Shown piece after piece: positions 41,568 to 43,263 of a DNA stretch of 43,263 nt. The notes beneath the pieces were generated by a model. The model was not told the DNA's origin. It saw only the letters and a list, made by a program, of their open reading frames with translations, and ran no database searches. The DNA lies in assembly GCA_027623995.1 (NCBI GenBank), contig JAQBUF010000025.1, forward strand, positions 1 through 43,263, written 5' to 3'. Numbering within the stretch: position 1 is the first letter of the stretch; each line of letters opens with the position of its first letter. This DNA comes from Nitrospirota bacterium (GTDB lineage Bacteria > Nitrospirota > Nitrospiria > Nitrospirales > UBA8639). A program made the position numbers and the translations under genes.

Positions 41568-42299
41568 ATGAAAAACCCTCTTGCTAAAGCTGGAATTTTG
41601 TTGGTGGGAATGTATGTGTTTCTCAAGTTCATTCTCCCCCAATTTACAGCACCTCTTCCAGCAAGTTTAATTTTCTTATATTTGGCTCTGACATTTGCTG
41701 CTTCGACGATTTTCTTTACCATGAGTGGAGCGGGTCTTGAGGATTTCATGGGACCTGTTGGACGGTTTCTTACGGGAGAAGGCCAATCCGGCATTGCCGG
41801 AACCGCGCGGATTTTGGTCTTTTTGGTATTTCCCTTACTGGTCGGTTGGCAAACCTATACGAAATTGGCCCCAAGTGACGCGCCCCCAGCAGAAAACCGA
41901 ACTATTCATCCAGCACCTCCTGGAGAATTTGTTGGACTGGCTAACCCTTTTCCTAAAACACAGGATAATATTATGATGGGGAAAGGGCTCTATGCCGCAT
42001 TTTGTTCTCCGTGCCATGGGGCAAATTTTGATGGGAAGGGTCCGGCAGCACCGGGATTTAATCCGCCTCCGGCAAATTTTAGTGATCCGGGGACCATTGC
42101 TCAGTTGCAAGAGGCCTATTTATTTTGGCGAATAAAAAAAGGTGGTGTGGGTCTTCCTATCGAAGGCATGCCATGGAAGTCAGCCATGCCGAGATGGGAA
42201 TTCGAATTGCCAGACGATTGGATTTGGAAAATTATCATGGGTGAATATGATGGTGCCCACCAATCCCCGCGAACGTGGGAAGAAGAGGAAGAGGAATAG
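41568..42299 (+). CDS. Membrane-anchored mono-heme cytochrome c with poly-glutamate tail
   Basis: A 243-residue protein with membrane segments at about 8-24, 32-52 and 80-97, then a periplasmic cytochrome c domain: C146-S-P-C149-H150 in LYAAFCSPCHGANFDGKG, followed by W-R-I-K-K-G and a methionine-containing GMPWKSAMPRWEFELPDDWIWKII typical of the cytochrome c family used in respiratory complexes. It ends in T-W and six glutamates. The last gene of the cytochrome group before the NxrC-like gene, 50 bp away. Confidence 0.9.
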   Translation: MKNPLAKAGILLVGMYVFLKFILPQFTAPLPASLIFLYLALTFAASTIFFTMSGAGLEDFMGPVGRFLTGEGQSGIAGTARILVFLVFPLLVGWQTYTKLAPSDAPPAENRTIHPAPPGEFVGLANPFPKTQDNIMMGKGLYAAFCSPCHGANFDGKGPAAPGFNPPPANFSDPGTIAQLQEAYLFWRIKKGGVGLPIEGMPWKSAMPRWEFELPDDWIWKIIMGEYDGAHQSPRTWEEEEEE

Positions 42300-42336
42300 G
42301 AGTGCTGAACAAAAATAGACAGGTTGTACAGCATCC

Positions 42337-42342
42337 AAGGAG
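42337..42342 (+). promoter_or_regulatory. Ribosome binding site deciding the start of the NxrC-like gene
   Basis: AAGGAG (42337-42342) lies 7 bp before ATG 42350 and only 1 bp before ATG 42344, so the second ATG is preferred. The open frame also extends back into the preceding gene. Confidence 0.7.
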
Positions 42343-42349
42343 CATGAAC

Positions 42350-43186
42350 ATGAGACGTGAAAGATTTCTTGGTGTCGCATTAGGAACTTTCCTCATCGCG
42401 ATAGGGCTTGGTGCTTCTTGGAGTGTTGCAAGTGACCAGCCGCCTGAAGGCAAAATTGCCAGTGTGGCGGTTCGTTTATATTTGACGGAAGGTTCTTTGC
42501 CTACCGATGATCCTAATGCTGCTTCGTGGAATGCCATCCAACCATCAGAATTTAACCTAGCTCCCCAAGTGCATTGGCCAGATCGGATTCAAGAGGTCAC
42601 TGTCAAAACGGTTAAAGTTCGTGGCATGCACAATGGCCAGGATCTCGCTGTTATGGTGGAATATGAAGATCCGACTGAAAGTCCAGCCGATGCTGCTGCG
42701 CTAGAATTTATGGTGGGGGACCAAAAAGCCCATTTTGCCCATGGGCAAGAGATGATTCAAGTCGAAGGTGGCCCAGTTAATATTTGGTATTGGAAAAAAG
42801 CAGATGGTAAAGGCACGGATATGAGTGCGAAAGGTTTTAAAACGATTCGAGCTCAAGATCAGCAAGATGTCTCGGCCACTGGCGTCTGGCAGGGAGGGAC
42901 GTGGCGTGTTGTGTTTTCTCGACCATTAGCTACTGGGGATGAACACGATGTCCAAATCACTCCTGGTGAATGGCGGAGCATCGCGTTTGCATTTTGGGAT
43001 GGTGAATTAGTGGATGGCGAGGCGAGGGAAAAAGGGTCTCAAAAAGCTGTCTCATCCTGGTGGTCTGTTCGAGCTGAACCCACGCCAGACAATTCTATGT
43101 ACGGATATGTGGTGCTGGGTATTGCGATTGCTGCCGGCTTTGAATTTTTCTTGGTCAGAAAAATACGGAGAGGGAACCACGCATGA
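42350..43186 (+). CDS. NxrC-like heme-binding gamma-type subunit, membrane-anchored
   Basis: A 278-residue exported protein. It has a signal peptide (RFLGVALGTFLIAIGLGASWSVAS), then a domain resembling the heme b-binding gamma subunits of ethylbenzene dehydrogenase and related DMSO reductase family enzymes, including candidate NxrC of Nitrospira: VAVRLYLTEGSLPTDDPNAA-like start, W-P-D-R-I-Q-E-V-T-V-K-T-V-K-V-R, EYEDPTESPADAAALEFM, WRVVFSRPLATGDE and IAFAFWDGELVDG. A C-terminal helix (YGYVVLGIAIAAGFEFFLV) anchors it, unlike soluble gamma subunits. It probably carries one heme b with Met/Lys ligands, but I cannot fix the residues. No nxrA or nxrB is in the window. Confidence 0.75.
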   Translation: MRRERFLGVALGTFLIAIGLGASWSVASDQPPEGKIASVAVRLYLTEGSLPTDDPNAASWNAIQPSEFNLAPQVHWPDRIQEVTVKTVKVRGMHNGQDLAVMVEYEDPTESPADAAALEFMVGDQKAHFAHGQEMIQVEGGPVNIWYWKKADGKGTDMSAKGFKTIRAQDQQDVSATGVWQGGTWRVVFSRPLATGDEHDVQITPGEWRSIAFAFWDGELVDGEAREKGSQKAVSSWWSVRAEPTPDNSMYGYVVLGIAIAAGFEFFLVRKIRRGNHA

Positions 43187-43200
43187 AGGGGGAACGAGGC

Positions 43201-43263
43201 ATGCATCGGGTATTGATCAAGGTTGCAATTGGTGTGGTGGCGATATTTGCCGTCACAAGCGGT
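43201..43263 (+). CDS. Start of a further exported or membrane protein (partial)
   Basis: The frame opens at ATG 43183, which overlaps the stop of the NxrC-like gene (ATGA), and again at ATG 43201, which has AAGGGGGA at better spacing and is preferred. The visible product MHRVLIKVAIGVVAIFAVTSG is a basic start plus hydrophobic stretch, as in a signal peptide or membrane anchor. It is cut by the window end, so no family can be named. Tight spacing makes it part of the respiratory operon. Confidence 0.65.
   Translation, partial: MHRVLIKVAIGVVAIFAVTSG

Noticed and set aside
1-43263. CRISPR arrays, rRNA genes, prophage or integrase genes
   Set aside because: No regularly spaced repeats, rRNA-like segments or integrase/transposase frames were seen; the only short tandem repeats are CATCATGG x3 and CCA x7.

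Overview
The window reads as a chromosomal segment of a Nitrospira-like bacterium (Nitrospirota; nitrite-oxidising or comammox type). The main reasons are the right-hand respiratory locus, where two cytochrome bd subunit I-like proteins flank a b6-type cytochrome b, a Rieske protein and several mono-heme cytochromes c, followed by a protein resembling NxrC (heme-binding gamma subunit of the DMSO reductase family), and the hopanoid locus with shc, hpnG and hpnH. Base composition looks near 50% GC by eye, which would suit a lower-GC (for example marine) lineage; the genus call is inference from gene content.

Layout. 1-4.5 kb: a partial secreted protein, a cobalamin-binding-like protein without signal peptide, a PagL-like lipid A deacylase, two poorly known proteins and a GNAT acetyltransferase. 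4.5-6.4 kb: a small accessory island with a vapBC-type toxin-antitoxin pair and three palindromic non-coding elements. It is flanked by two 285-bp direct copies of the 3' end of a sodium-dependent symporter gene; one copy is a dead fragment, the other completes the intact gene (6.4-7.75 kb). 8-12 kb: an unusual tandem-domain ThyX, a TPR protein, a small unknown gene, a dispersed repeat and a DUF4160/DUF2442 gene pair. 12.3-19.6 kb: serC-serA (serine synthesis), hisZ, dnaB and a TPR lipoprotein. 19.8 kb: a type IV pilin.

20.3-32 kb: a hopanoid/isoprenoid/lipid-transport block. shc (hopene cyclase) and hpnG are followed by an Mla-type lipid ABC system (permease, ATPase, MCE protein, periplasmic carrier), a TPR protein, then dxs and ispG of the MEP pathway, a tRNA-Cys, hpnH and a small conserved gene. 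Together these cover precursor supply, cyclisation, side-chain attachment and probably envelope lipid trafficking.

32.7 kb to the end: ten genes on the + strand with short gaps that look like one respiratory operon: cytochrome c lipoprotein, CydA-like 1, membrane cytochrome c, PRC-barrel/Rieske fusion, fused cytochrome b6/subunit IV, unknown membrane protein, CydA-like 2, two membrane-anchored cytochromes c, an NxrC-like protein, and the start of another exported or membrane protein. No CydB and no copper oxidase subunit is present in the window. The CydA-like proteins keep probable heme ligands but show no GRQPW quinol-loop motif, so they may take electrons from, or be built into, the bc-type complex instead of acting as ordinary quinol oxidases.
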